Positions 28,968 through 39,358 of a DNA stretch of 64,000 nt are shown here, in pieces; the stretch's first letter is position 1, and every line of letters starts with the position of its first letter. Under the pieces are notes generated by a model. It was given only the letters and a program-made list of their open reading frames with translations, did not search any database and had not been told where the DNA came from. This DNA is from an uncultured Flavobacteriales bacterium. Lineage in GTDB: Bacteria; Bacteroidota; Bacteroidia; Flavobacteriales_D; Crocinitomicaceae. Made by a program: the position numbers and the translations under genes. The stretch covers positions 1 through 64,000 of the forward strand of contig CAJXMN010000002.1 in NCBI GenBank assembly GCA_913056215.1, given 5' to 3'.

Positions 28968-30152
28968 GTGAATACACCATTGCCAGAAGATGCAGAGAAA
29001 AAAGGTATAGCCCTCCTCGGATCCACCGGTTCCATCGGGGAGCAAACATTAACCGTTGTTGCCAACTATCCGGATTACTTTGAACTGGAGGTTATTACGG
29101 CTCACAACAACGCTGATCGCTTAATTGAACAAGCGCTCCAGTTTCGACCAAAAACAGTCGTTATCAGTAACGATGAACACTACGAGCGCGTAAACGATGC
29201 CTTGTGGGAACACGATATTCACGTTTTCGCAGGTGCAGATGCGCTCTGTCAAGTGGTGGAATACGGAGAAGTTGATGTGGTGTTGACCGCACTTGTTGGT
29301 TATGCAGGACTTCAGCCAACCTTAAGAGCCATCGAGGCCAAAAAGAACATTGCCCTGGCTAATAAAGAGACATTAGTTGTCGCCGGAGCATTGGTCACGA
29401 AGCTGGCGCGCGAAAATGGTGTCAACATTTACCCTGTCGATTCTGAACACTCCGCTATTTTCCAATGTCTGGTGGGTGAATTCCACAATACAATTGAAAA
29501 AATATATCTTACCGCTTCAGGTGGTCCCTTTAGAGGCTGGACAACCAAAGAGCTCGAAAATGTACAACCCGAACAAGCACTCAAACACCCCAACTGGGAT
29601 ATGGGAGCCAAAATCACCATCGATTCAGCTACGCTCATGAATAAAGGGTTGGAGGTCATCGAGGCCATGTGGTTATTTCATCTAAAACCTGAACAAGTCG
29701 ATGTAATTGTTCATCCGCAATCGATCATTCATTCCATCGTGCAATTCGAAGATGGAAGCATGAAAGCACAAATGGGATTGCCCGACATGAAGTTACCCAT
29801 ACAATATGCACTCACCTACCCCGAGCGCTTTAAGACAAATTTTCCGCGGTTTAATTTCCTGGATTATCCGTCACTGACCTTTGAACAACCCGACCGATCT
29901 ACGTTTAAAAACCTTGATTTAGCCTTCCGTGCCATGGAAATAGGCGGTACCGCTGCCTGTGCACTCAATGCGGCGAATGAAGTTACCGTTCAGGCTTTTC
30001 TCGACGGCAAAATTGGCTTCCTGGACATCGCAGCAGTCAATGAAAAAACAATGACAAATGTTAGAACGATCGAACAACCCAATTATGAAGATTATGTGAA
30101 AGTGGATGAAGCTGCTCGGGCAAAAGCACGCGAACTTTTGGATCAGGTGTAA
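28968..30152 (+). CDS. dxr: 1-deoxy-D-xylulose-5-phosphate reductoisomerase
   Basis: IALLGSTGSIGEQTLTVV; ANKETLVVAG; PVDSEHSAIFQCL; LTASGGPFR; MNKGLEVIEAMWLF; VHPQSIIHS. Confidence 0.97.
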   Translation: MNTPLPEDAEKKGIALLGSTGSIGEQTLTVVANYPDYFELEVITAHNNADRLIEQALQFRPKTVVISNDEHYERVNDALWEHDIHVFAGADALCQVVEYGEVDVVLTALVGYAGLQPTLRAIEAKKNIALANKETLVVAGALVTKLARENGVNIYPVDSEHSAIFQCLVGEFHNTIEKIYLTASGGPFRGWTTKELENVQPEQALKHPNWDMGAKITIDSATLMNKGLEVIEAMWLFHLKPEQVDVIVHPQSIIHSIVQFEDGSMKAQMGLPDMKLPIQYALTYPERFKTNFPRFNFLDYPSLTFEQPDRSTFKNLDLAFRAMEIGGTAACALNAANEVTVQAFLDGKIGFLDIAAVNEKTMTNVRTIEQPNYEDYVKVDEAARAKARELLDQV

Positions 30153-30346
30153 ATCTCCCGGAACTGGAATTCCTACTATAATATGGCGTTTTTTATATGG
30201 AACATTCTCGTTTTCGCAATAAGGATGTAAAAGTGAGTTTGTAAGGCGGTCGTATCACCTTTTTAAAAAACTGTATTAAAATAGCTATTGATGATCGAAG
30301 CTTAGACAACTTCTAGCGTGATGCGTGCAACTATTCCCTTTGAAAC

Positions 30347-30386
30347 AAAAAAAGAGAGGCTGAGTACGTGTCCAACTCAACCTCTC
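30347..30386 (-). terminator. Strong rho-independent terminator (minus strand)
   Basis: Minus strand GAGAGGTTGAGT-TGGACACGT-ACTCAGCCTCTC then TTTTTTT; 12-bp stem with one G.U wobble. Confidence 0.8.
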
Positions 30387-30568
30387 GTAGTAGTAAGTTA
30401 AATAATGTAGTGTTAAAAACTATTGTAACTGCAAAGTTAATCGAGAACAGTATTCAGATTCAGGGGGGCAGCCCCTCAATTTATACAAGCAGCATTTGAC
30501 CACGAAAAAAATGAGTTTTCGGAATAGCACAACAAACCTTTTAAAAAACTGATATTTAAGTGCTTCTA

Positions 30569-30880
30569 TTATTTATTCACCCCTCTTTTCTGTGCAAGAG
30601 CGAATATTCGTGCATCGGCCACAAAAGTTCCAAAAGGAAGCAGGGAAGCCGCATAAGCATAAACATTGGTCAACAGCGACCATTTATAGTCACGATTGAC
30701 CACAAATACCATCACACAATAAGCAATGAATAATACACCATGAGCCATTCCCACAATTTTATTGGGCATGGGCATATCATAAGTATACTTGAGGGGCATC
30801 GTCAGCCCTAACAACAAGTAAGAAATACCTTCTAACAAGGCCAATATCCGCAGTGTACCTATTAAAGAATTGAACCGCAT
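30569..30880 (-). CDS. DUF3817 domain-containing membrane protein
   Basis: LRILALLEGISYLLLGLTMPLKY...KIVGMAHGVLFIAYCVMV. Confidence 0.85.
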   Translation of the reverse strand: MRFNSLIGTLRILALLEGISYLLLGLTMPLKYTYDMPMPNKIVGMAHGVLFIAYCVMVFVVNRDYKWSLLTNVYAYAASLLPFGTFVADARIFALAQKRGVNK

Positions 30881-30975
30881 AGTTTTTGGATAAAGATATG
30901 AACTCTATCTCAAAAAACGCCCCAGCTCATTGGATTATCACCTGGAAAGGCTGATTTTGTCGAGGTTTTACAGGA

Positions 30976-31641
30976 TTACTTACCGTTTTTGCTAAATTCT
31001 TCGATAATGTTTTTGTGTTCCAACACCCAGATGAGTAAGCTATTGTTGCGCGCGTCGAGTTCCAATTTCTTGCAAATGCGTGAACGGTAATTTTCTACTG
31101 ACTTATTGGACACGAACAACAAATCGGCAATTGCTTTACTGGAATGTTTTTTTCCGACGAGCTGCAGTGTTTTGAGTTCAGCTGCAGTGAGTGTCTCCAG
31201 TTTTTTTATGATGGATTGGTATTCGCGCAATTCGCGTTGAATTTTAGGAGATCTGCGCAGCGATCGCGCCACATAATTTTCTCCACTCATGACTGCATTG
31301 ATACAAGCAACGAGCTCATCTGACGTGTTATCTTTTACGAGGTATGCATGAGCACCTGAATCCATAGCTTTTCGTAACATCTCTCCGTCGTTATACATTG
31401 TCAATATCACTAAACGTGTTGTCGAAGTGGCTGCTAATTCCCGCGTCAATTCCAGCCCGTTTTTTCGGGGCATATCGATATCGAGAAAAGCCATCTGTGG
31501 TGCGTGCTCAGTTATAAATTTACCTGCTTCTTCCCCATCGGCGAACTCATTGATTGTCGCATCGGGATATGCGTTGAGCAGGAGCGCCTTGAGCCCACTC
31601 CGAAATATCGGATGATCATCTGCTATGACAAATTCCATCAT
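30976..31641 (-). CDS. LuxR/NarL family response regulator
   Basis: FVIADDHPIFRSGLKALL; AFLDIDMPRKNGLEL; LTAAELKTLQLVGKKHSSKAIADLLFVSNKSVENYRSRICKKL. Confidence 0.93.
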   Translation of the reverse strand: MMEFVIADDHPIFRSGLKALLLNAYPDATINEFADGEEAGKFITEHAPQMAFLDIDMPRKNGLELTRELAATSTTRLVILTMYNDGEMLRKAMDSGAHAYLVKDNTSDELVACINAVMSGENYVARSLRRSPKIQRELREYQSIIKKLETLTAAELKTLQLVGKKHSSKAIADLLFVSNKSVENYRSRICKKLELDARNNSLLIWVLEHKNIIEEFSKNGK

Positions 31642-33626
31642 GCGTTTTTAATCGTTACAATCAATTTAAATCCTTTACCGGGGCGACTGCTCAAGGTATG
31701 TTTTGCACCCATTTTTTCTGAACGTTCCCGAATGGTCATCATTCCGAGCCCCAAATCTTCATTATTGGGGTCAAACCCTTTTCCATTATCGCGATAAACA
31801 AATTCAAATCCATCGAGGGTTGGCGTCATATCTATTTTGATGGCAGATGCTTCTGCATGCTTGACCGTATTATTGATACATTCTTGTGCAATGCGGTATA
31901 ACTGCGATTGAATGCGCAATGAGAGTTGATCTACGCGATTTGAAACTTCAGTACTACACACGATTCCCGTGTCTTCCTCCGTGCGTTCAAGCAAACTTTT
32001 CAGCGAACGCTTCAATCCAATTTTTTCAAGATAAGAAGGATGTAGCTGGTGCGATAGCTCTCTGGCGTGCTGGATGATTTCTCCGAGTCGCTCCTCCATG
32101 TTGTCAATATGTGGCAATTGTCCCTTTTTAAACAAATTAATTTTTGATTTTGCCACAGAAAGCGACTGTCCAATGTCATCATGTAGATCTCGGGAAATGC
32201 GGAGACGCTCGTGGTCAAGGCTTTCAATGAGTTGTTGGCTGAACTTCTTTTGTTGGGCGCGCGAAAGGCGCAAATGACGCAAATAAAAGAATACAATCGT
32301 GGCTATGACCAGAAAAGACCCGATAATAGTGATTAATATAATTTTGGATTGTTTCAGTCGATTTTCTTTCTCGAGCATATTTGTAATTGCACGTTGTTCT
32401 TTAAGTTCTGCTTCCTTTTTTTCAGTGGCATAAATTACCTGGAGCTGAGCAAAGCGTTCCTGGTTGGTGATTTCGTCGATACTGTCGCGCAAATTCACGT
32501 ATTGTTCAAAGTTTTTTAGCGACGCTTCAAAATTGTTCAGTGCTTTGTGTGTCTCTGCAAGCTGTGCATAGCTTTCTATCAGATCGTGTTCATTATCATA
32601 GGTCTTTGACAGGTTTAAGGCTGTATCCAGATAACTGAGCGCTTCTGTGTGGTTTGCTCTGTTTCTTGCCACTTGGGCTTTTATGAAATAGGGTTTGGCA
32701 ACGTGTTGAACAGCCGAGATTCGCTGAAAGATTTGCAAGGAAGAGTCCGCGTGTGCCATCGCCGCTTCATTTTGTTCATCAAAAGCGTATCCATTGCTGA
32801 GGTTGAGGTGCGTAACAGCAATGTTATAGGGAAAACCGAGGCGATGTGCATTTCGAAGGGTCTTTTTAAAATGTTCAATCGATTTTTTGTAGGCCTCCGT
32901 TTTATCGTACAATAACCCTATATTGTTTTCTAAATTAAAAGACAGCCTGAAGTTATCAATTTCTTCTGCGAGTGCCACGCCTTTTTGAAAGTCTGTCAAT
33001 GCACCGTCGATCTGATCGTTTTTGAACTTAATCAATCCGATATTATTTAACAGCATACCTTTCAAATAATTATCGTTTAAGGTGTCGGCATAACCAAAAG
33101 CTTTCAAATAATATTCGAGGGCTTTTCCTTTATCGTGTTTTCGTTCATGAATGATTGCTATACCGTTATAACATTCAATTGCGTTTTTGTAGTCGTTACG
33201 TCTCAAAGCATGATCCAGTAGCTCAAAAAATTTGTTTTCTACTACTGTCAACTCTTCCCTTTCCATGGCTATGAAGTTTTGTCGAATTTTGGTGGCGTGC
33301 CATAGGGTAGTGTCACCTGATTGTTGAGCTAATAACAGTGTTGTATCATAGTATTTTCCTGCTCTGTCGAGTCGGCCAGAGTAAAAGTTGAAGTTGCCAT
33401 AATATTGATAGATTAAGCCTTTTTTAGCGCGATCATCCTGTTGTTCAGCGATGTTTATAGCTTTTTTACCGTAGTTAAAAACACTGGCAGAATCGTAATA
33501 AGTGCTCGTTCGAATGCGATCAGCTAATTCCTGAAAACTGGGTTTTTCCTGACCGGTCACAGCAATGGCATGCAAAACCAACAGCAACAAGAATAAAACG
33601 TAGCGCGCCATTTTTACAACTTTCAA
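31638..33626 (-). CDS. TPR-containing sensor histidine kinase (HisKA_3, NarX-like)
   Basis: TPR repeats, TM, ERLRISRDLHDDIGQSLSVAKSKINLF; IAQECINNTVKHAEAS; overlaps response regulator gene by ATGA. Confidence 0.92.
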   Translation of the reverse strand: MKVVKMARYVLFLLLLVLHAIAVTGQEKPSFQELADRIRTSTYYDSASVFNYGKKAINIAEQQDDRAKKGLIYQYYGNFNFYSGRLDRAGKYYDTTLLLAQQSGDTTLWHATKIRQNFIAMEREELTVVENKFFELLDHALRRNDYKNAIECYNGIAIIHERKHDKGKALEYYLKAFGYADTLNDNYLKGMLLNNIGLIKFKNDQIDGALTDFQKGVALAEEIDNFRLSFNLENNIGLLYDKTEAYKKSIEHFKKTLRNAHRLGFPYNIAVTHLNLSNGYAFDEQNEAAMAHADSSLQIFQRISAVQHVAKPYFIKAQVARNRANHTEALSYLDTALNLSKTYDNEHDLIESYAQLAETHKALNNFEASLKNFEQYVNLRDSIDEITNQERFAQLQVIYATEKKEAELKEQRAITNMLEKENRLKQSKIILITIIGSFLVIATIVFFYLRHLRLSRAQQKKFSQQLIESLDHERLRISRDLHDDIGQSLSVAKSKINLFKKGQLPHIDNMEERLGEIIQHARELSHQLHPSYLEKIGLKRSLKSLLERTEEDTGIVCSTEVSNRVDQLSLRIQSQLYRIAQECINNTVKHAEASAIKIDMTPTLDGFEFVYRDNGKGFDPNNEDLGLGMMTIRERSEKMGAKHTLSSRPGKGFKLIVTIKNA

Positions 33627-33937
33627 TTTAAATGAAAATTTCCCTCAGCGCCTCAGGTCTTAGCAGTTTAGCACCGCAACATTAAGGCGTTCTGGTTAAG
33701 TAAAAATACAATAACTCTAACAACGAACAGCAAACTGTGGACAATATTTTGGTTGGAGGTATTGAGCGGAACCTATTCTCCAGCTACGGCTCAAACAGTT
33801 ACTTACACTACGAAAGCGCTATTTTAAAAGACGAACATCGCTTTCGGCCATACGAACAACATGTTTATAAACTTTTTTTAACATTTAAATCCGAAAATAT
33901 TTTCTTATATTCGGAATGAACTAAAAATCATTTAGCG

Positions 33938-34123
33938 ATGGTTGAATTGAGTAAAAAAATATTATTGAAGGTGAGTTTTGATCAGCAGCTCTTTCACAAG
34001 GAGCTCGTCAAAGCTGTGAATTGGATCCAGCGATCGGATGATTTTCAAAAATTCAGAGCATGGTGTATGGCTGAATTTGGTCACCGATATCCTGCTGTAC
34101 TTCAACAAGTATTTAGTAACTAG
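33938..34123 (+). CDS. Small conserved-looking hypothetical protein (61 aa)
   Basis: ATG start; MVELSKKILLKVSFDQQLFHKELVKAVNWIQRSDDFQKFRAWCMAEFGHRYPAVLQQVFSN; followed closely by a terminator. Confidence 0.6.
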   Translation: MVELSKKILLKVSFDQQLFHKELVKAVNWIQRSDDFQKFRAWCMAEFGHRYPAVLQQVFSN

Positions 34124-34144
34124 TAATTGATAAAAGTTAAACTG

Positions 34145-34170
34145 GAGAGGGTTTGCAGCCCTCTTTTTTA
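34145..34170 (+). terminator. Rho-independent terminator
   Basis: AGAGGG-TTTGCAG-CCCTCT followed by T-run. Confidence 0.7.
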
Positions 34171-35097
34171 TGAATTTAAGTGTCTGATATTCCGCATTAA
34201 ACCGCTATATTTCGTTCGTTTTACGGGACTTTTTCTAAAAATTTCATTAAATACCTCCCGTGTCAGCTCTTTCCAGTCACGTTCATCCATTGATTTTAAA
34301 CTTGGGTGAGGCTCAAAAGCGGGCTCTTGATGTTGTTTTGCAAATCGATTCCAGGGGCAAACTTCTTGACAGATATCACAACCGAACATCCAATTTTCCA
34401 TCTGTCCTTCTGCTTCCTTAGGCAATATTTCATCTTTGAGTTCAATTGTCATATAGGAGATGCACTTTTTAGCATCAATTTCGTACGATTCAAGCGCATC
34501 AGTAGGGCAAGCATCAATACATCGCGTACACGTCCCGCAATAGTCCTTTATTGGACCGTCAGGCTCCAATGGAAGATCAATAATCAATTCGGCAATAAAG
34601 AAAAATGAACCCTCTTTTGGATGGATGAGGTTGGTGTTCTTACCCACCCAACCTAAACCTGACCTTTTTGCCCAGGCTTTGTCCATAACCGGCGCCGAAT
34701 CGACAAAAACCCGACCCTCTATGTCACCAATGGACTCCTGAAGCTCAGTAAAGAACTGTTTGAGTTTATCCTTAATCACAAAGTGGTAATCCTTACCATA
34801 AGCATATCGCGATATTTTAGGTGCTTCATCAGGTTGGATGTCCTCGGTGTAATAATTGTAGAGCAGGGAAACCACAGATCGCGCACCGGGAACCAGTTTT
34901 CGTGGGTCCAGGCGCTTATCAAAATGATTTTCCATGTAGTGCATTTTGCCGTGGTTGCCCTTTTTAAGCCATTCCGTAAGGCGCGGTGCCTCTTCTTCCA
35001 GGAAATCTGCTTTAGACACACCACAATACATGAAGTCCAGTGAACGCGCAATCGCTTTCACCCTTTCAGTGTTCTTTGCTATTTGATAGCTATCCAA
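34168..35097 (-). CDS. queG: Epoxyqueuosine reductase
   Basis: CGTCTRCIDACPTDAL ferredoxin motif; MFGCDICQEVCPWNRFAK; SGLGWVGKNTNLI. Confidence 0.95.
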   Translation of the reverse strand: MDSYQIAKNTERVKAIARSLDFMYCGVSKADFLEEEAPRLTEWLKKGNHGKMHYMENHFDKRLDPRKLVPGARSVVSLLYNYYTEDIQPDEAPKISRYAYGKDYHFVIKDKLKQFFTELQESIGDIEGRVFVDSAPVMDKAWAKRSGLGWVGKNTNLIHPKEGSFFFIAELIIDLPLEPDGPIKDYCGTCTRCIDACPTDALESYEIDAKKCISYMTIELKDEILPKEAEGQMENWMFGCDICQEVCPWNRFAKQHQEPAFEPHPSLKSMDERDWKELTREVFNEIFRKSPVKRTKYSGLMRNIRHLNS

Positions 35098-35121
35098 ATC
35101 AAATAAAACTTTATTGAATGA

Positions 35122-36144
35122 TTAAAACAATCCTCCTTGTGATCCGCCCATTGTTTTCCCGAGGTGTTCAAAGCTTTTTGCCGTGACTTTACGACCGCGT
35201 TGCGTACGCACGAGATACCCCTCCTGGATTAAAAACGGTTCGTAGACCTCTTCAAGTGTACCGGCATTTTCACCGACTGCAGTAGCGAGGGTTGATATGC
35301 CCACAGGTCCACCATCAAATTTATCAATCAGCGCAGATAAGATTTTATTATCCATTTCATCTAGTCCGTTTTCATCCACGTTTAATGCTTTCAACGCAAT
35401 GTTTGTAATTGCAATGTCAATGGTCCCATCTCCTTTAATTTGCGCAAAATCACGCACTCTTCTCAGCAATGCATTCGCGATACGAGGCGTGCCTCTGCTC
35501 CTACTGGCAATTTCGTAAGAGGCCTCCTCATTAATCGGAATATCTAACAGGTCACAAGAACGCTGAACAATCAGCTGTAATGTTCCGGCGTTATAATACT
35601 GCAGTCGGGAATTGATGCCAAAACGTGCACGTAACGGAGCGGTTAACAATCCTGATCGTGTAGTTGCTCCTATAAGTGTAAATGGATTGAGAGAGATTTG
35701 AACCGTACGTGCATTGGGACCACTATCAATCATAATATCTATTACGAAGTCTTCCATTGCCGAGTACAGGTATTCTTCAATCACGGGGCTTAATCGATGA
35801 ATCTCATCAATGAAGAGCACGTCGCCTTCCTCCAGATTCGTTAATAAGCCAGCAAGATCACCGGGCTTGTCCAATACGGGTCCAGAAGTGACTTTGAACC
35901 CCACCTGCAACTCGTTGGCAATGATATTCGCCAAAGTAGTTTTTCCGAGTCCAGGAGGGCCATGCAAAAGCACGTGGTCCAATGGTTCATTGCGTTCTTT
36001 TGTAGCCTCCACAAAGATACCCAGATTTTCGACCACTTTCGGTTGTCCTGTAAAATCCGTAAATGATTTGGGCCGCAGGACACGGTCAAAATCGCCGTCT
36101 TGCTCCTCACTTTCTTTTCTATAGTCAAAATCTTCTTCTTCCAC
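35122..36144 (-). CDS. ruvB: Holliday junction DNA helicase RuvB
   Basis: [62 protein letters not shown] 36144 start is likely. Confidence 0.96.
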   Translation of the reverse strand: MEEEDFDYRKESEEQDGDFDRVLRPKSFTDFTGQPKVVENLGIFVEATKERNEPLDHVLLHGPPGLGKTTLANIIANELQVGFKVTSGPVLDKPGDLAGLLTNLEEGDVLFIDEIHRLSPVIEEYLYSAMEDFVIDIMIDSGPNARTVQISLNPFTLIGATTRSGLLTAPLRARFGINSRLQYYNAGTLQLIVQRSCDLLDIPINEEASYEIASRSRGTPRIANALLRRVRDFAQIKGDGTIDIAITNIALKALNVDENGLDEMDNKILSALIDKFDGGPVGISTLATAVGENAGTLEEVYEPFLIQEGYLVRTQRGRKVTAKSFEHLGKTMGGSQGGLF

Positions 36145-36223
36145 GTCCTTAACTCTTCTCTCAAATATAACAAAAGCCCAGTACACAAATTGCACTGGGC
36201 TTCAAATATTATTTTATCCTGAA

Positions 36224-38020
36224 CTAATGTTCTTCCTCGCCCTCCATCAATGGCGTTGTTTGTGGGATAAAGTCTTCATCCATACCAGGCTTCGAATAGT
36301 CATATGGCCATCTGTGCACTGTTGGCAATTCTCCTGGCCAGTTTCCGTGAACGTGCTTCACAGGGGTCGTCCATTCTAAGGTATTAGATTTCCATGGGTT
36401 TTGTGGTGATTTTTGTCCTCTGAAAATAGAGTAGAAAAAGTTAAAGAAAAACACCACTTGACCAAAAGCTCCAATAATCGCAAATATGGATATAATCACA
36501 TTGAGGTCCATCATCATTTCAGCAGATGTAGGATTAAAACCTTCATAAACTGAATAATCATAATAACGTCTTGGAGCACCACCTAAACCGACGAAGTGCA
36601 TTGGCAAGAATACTCCATAACCACAGATAATCGTGATCCAGAAGTGGATATAACCCAACCGATTACTCATTAGTTTACCAAACATTTTTGGGAACCAATG
36701 ATAAATTCCGGCGAACATACCAAAGATGGCAGAAAGTCCCATCACAACATGGAAGTGGGCCACAACGAAATAGGTATCGTGCACCGAGATATCCAATGCT
36801 GAATCGGCGAGAATAATTCCCGTTACACCACCGGTGATAAATGTTGAAACCAACCCTATCGCGAAAAGCATTCCAGGTGTATAAACAATCGTACCCTTCC
36901 AAAGTGTAGTAATGTAGTTAAATACTTTCACAGCAGAGGGTATCGCAATCAACAATGTAGTAAACACGAAAACACTACCGAGAAACGGATTCATTCCTGT
37001 TACAAACATGTGGTGTCCCCATACAATAAATGAGAGGAACCCAATCGCCAGAATAGAACCTATCATGGCACGATAGCCAAATATCGGTTTTCTGGCGTTC
37101 GTTGAAATAATTTCTGAAGATAAACCAAGCGCAGGTAATAGTACGATGTACACCTCAGGGGGACCCAGGAACCAAAATAAATGTTGATACAAGATCGGGG
37201 ATCCACCAACATTATCCAGCATTTCTCCACCTACCACAATGTCACTCAAGTAGAAGGACGTTCCCATGGTTCGATCCATTAACAACAATAATGCAGCAGA
37301 AAGCAAAACTGGGAAAGAGAGCACACCTAATATAGCCGTCACAAAGAACGCCCAAATAGTCAGCGGCATACGTGTCATTTTCATTCCTTTCGTTCTCAAA
37401 TTAATCACTGTAACAATATAATTCAGTGAACCAATTAACGAAGAGGCAATAAAAATCGTCATAGACGTCAACCACAAGGTCATACCCATTCCTGAACCAG
37501 ATACTGCTTGAGGAAGAGCTGATAAAGGAGGATAAACCGTCCAGCCCGACATTGCAGGTCCAGACTCAACAAACAGAGAGACCAACATAATGATTGAAGA
37601 AATCGCGAACAACCAGTAGGAGATCATATTTAAAAGTCCCGAGGCCATATCTCGCGCTCCGATTTGAAGAGGTATCAGTAAATTGGAGAATGTACCCGAT
37701 AGACCACCCGTCAGCACGAAAAAGACCATGATCGTACCATGGATCGTTACCAAACCGAGATACATGTCTTGATTCAGTATTCCATCTGGAGCCCAACGGT
37801 CACCCAAAAATACATTCAAAAAATCTGAAGATTCTCCAGGCCAACCAAGTTGGATACGAAAAAAGACGGACAACATCATGGCCACTAATCCCATAAAGAT
37901 CGCGGTCATCAAGAACTGTTTCCCAATCATTTTATGATCCTGGCTGAAGATATACTTAGACACAAAGCTTTCTTCGTGATGATCGTGTCCGTGATTTGAT
38001 TCTTGCGCTACAGCTGCCAT
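36224..38020 (-). CDS. coxA: Cytochrome c oxidase subunit I
   Basis: HGTIMVFFVLTGGLSGTFSNLLIPLQIGARDMA; WFLGPPEVYIVLLPALG; WGHHMFVTGMNP; SVHDTYFVVAHFHVVMG. Confidence 0.97.
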   Translation of the reverse strand: MAAVAQESNHGHDHHEESFVSKYIFSQDHKMIGKQFLMTAIFMGLVAMMLSVFFRIQLGWPGESSDFLNVFLGDRWAPDGILNQDMYLGLVTIHGTIMVFFVLTGGLSGTFSNLLIPLQIGARDMASGLLNMISYWLFAISSIIMLVSLFVESGPAMSGWTVYPPLSALPQAVSGSGMGMTLWLTSMTIFIASSLIGSLNYIVTVINLRTKGMKMTRMPLTIWAFFVTAILGVLSFPVLLSAALLLLMDRTMGTSFYLSDIVVGGEMLDNVGGSPILYQHLFWFLGPPEVYIVLLPALGLSSEIISTNARKPIFGYRAMIGSILAIGFLSFIVWGHHMFVTGMNPFLGSVFVFTTLLIAIPSAVKVFNYITTLWKGTIVYTPGMLFAIGLVSTFITGGVTGIILADSALDISVHDTYFVVAHFHVVMGLSAIFGMFAGIYHWFPKMFGKLMSNRLGYIHFWITIICGYGVFLPMHFVGLGGAPRRYYDYSVYEGFNPTSAEMMMDLNVIISIFAIIGAFGQVVFFFNFFYSIFRGQKSPQNPWKSNTLEWTTPVKHVHGNWPGELPTVHRWPYDYSKPGMDEDFIPQTTPLMEGEEEH

Positions 38021-38054
38021 TTCTTACTTATTTAAAATTTTGCTAATATTCTAT

Positions 38055-39320
38055 TTATTTCTCCTCTACGCGTGCTGCGATAGTCTGGTATTTCTTCAAC
38101 AATTCAGCCTCTTTTTCGGCACGCTCTGATTCAGAAAAATTCAACCAATCTGAACCGTCATAAGTTTTATGTGCTTTTTGCCAGTTCAAGTATTCTTCCG
38201 GCTCGAGCACTTGCACTTCCATTTTCATTTTATAGTGCGAACCACCACAAATCTTGTTACACATTAGAATGTATTCAAAATCTTCATTGTTCAGTTTTTC
38301 TTTCATATCATCCGTTGAATATAGCGGCTGAAACTTAAAGTGCGTCGTCATACCTGGAACCGTATTCATTTGAACGCGAAAATGCGGGAAATATGCACTG
38401 TGAATAACATCTTTCGAACGGAAGCTCAATGCATAGTGTTGACCTTTTAGAAGGACCAAACTATCCTCAACAATGATGTCGTTGTTTGCGAGATCATCCA
38501 ATGAATCATTATACGTGGCCGACATGGCCTGAAGGTGACGTGCCATACGTTCTTTTCTACCCAGTTCCTGACGTAAAGCATTTCGTTCATCTCTTGGAAG
38601 AACGATGGAAGGATCATTCAACTTGTTTTCTATCATTTCAATACCTTCCTGTCCAGGACTGCCTACCATCATTCTGTTCAGCGCGCTATCAATATTTGCA
38701 CGTGTCATGATAGCGTAAGGATTCTGAGGAGTCGTCAATTTATAATCAAATCGTCCCAATTCATTATCCATTCCAGAATATCTGGCTGTCCAACCAAACT
38801 GATAGCTAAATACTTCAATTTTTACAGATTCATCATCAGCAGTTGTCGTTATATCATTCCAGGTACGCAGACCAAGGATTATAATTACGGCCAATACCGC
38901 TGCAGGGATGACCGTCCAAATCATTTCTAATTTGTTGTTGTGTGGATAATAGAAAGCCTTTGCTCCTGGCTTTTTGACATATTTCCAGGCAAAAACAAAC
39001 AATAGCGTATTTGTTAAAAAGAAAATCGCGACTATGATCACAAAGTTCAGGTTCAACAGCCAGTCAATATCCTGGCCATGTGCCGTTGCTGCCGGACCCA
39101 GATCAACGAAACCATATTTGATCATCAACCAAATGAATCCTACGTACAAAAGGATCATAAACAACAGCATCATGCGAGAATTGAAGATATTATCCCGGTG
39201 TGGAATTTCTTCTTCTCGTTTACCCGTTTGTTTTGCTGTCAACTCATTTACGCGTACTAATTGCGCTATTGCAAGTACACCTAAAATGATAACCAACAAA
39301 ATAATCAACTTACTACCCAT
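38055..39320 (-). CDS. coxB: Cytochrome c oxidase subunit II
   Basis: Two N-term TM helices; KDVIHSAYFPHFRVQMNTVPG; CuA motif CNKICGGSHYKM. Confidence 0.93.
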   Translation of the reverse strand: MGSKLIILLVIILGVLAIAQLVRVNELTAKQTGKREEEIPHRDNIFNSRMMLLFMILLYVGFIWLMIKYGFVDLGPAATAHGQDIDWLLNLNFVIIVAIFFLTNTLLFVFAWKYVKKPGAKAFYYPHNNKLEMIWTVIPAAVLAVIIILGLRTWNDITTTADDESVKIEVFSYQFGWTARYSGMDNELGRFDYKLTTPQNPYAIMTRANIDSALNRMMVGSPGQEGIEMIENKLNDPSIVLPRDERNALRQELGRKERMARHLQAMSATYNDSLDDLANNDIIVEDSLVLLKGQHYALSFRSKDVIHSAYFPHFRVQMNTVPGMTTHFKFQPLYSTDDMKEKLNNEDFEYILMCNKICGGSHYKMKMEVQVLEPEEYLNWQKAHKTYDGSDWLNFSESERAEKEAELLKKYQTIAARVEEK

Positions 39321-39358
39321 GTCTTTCTAATTATCGTATTTCAAAAAATTATTAACTC

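Noticed and set aside
30461-30476. AGGGG/CCCCT inverted repeat in the intergenic region
   Set aside because: Very short arms, no T-run, no associated gene; likely coincidental.
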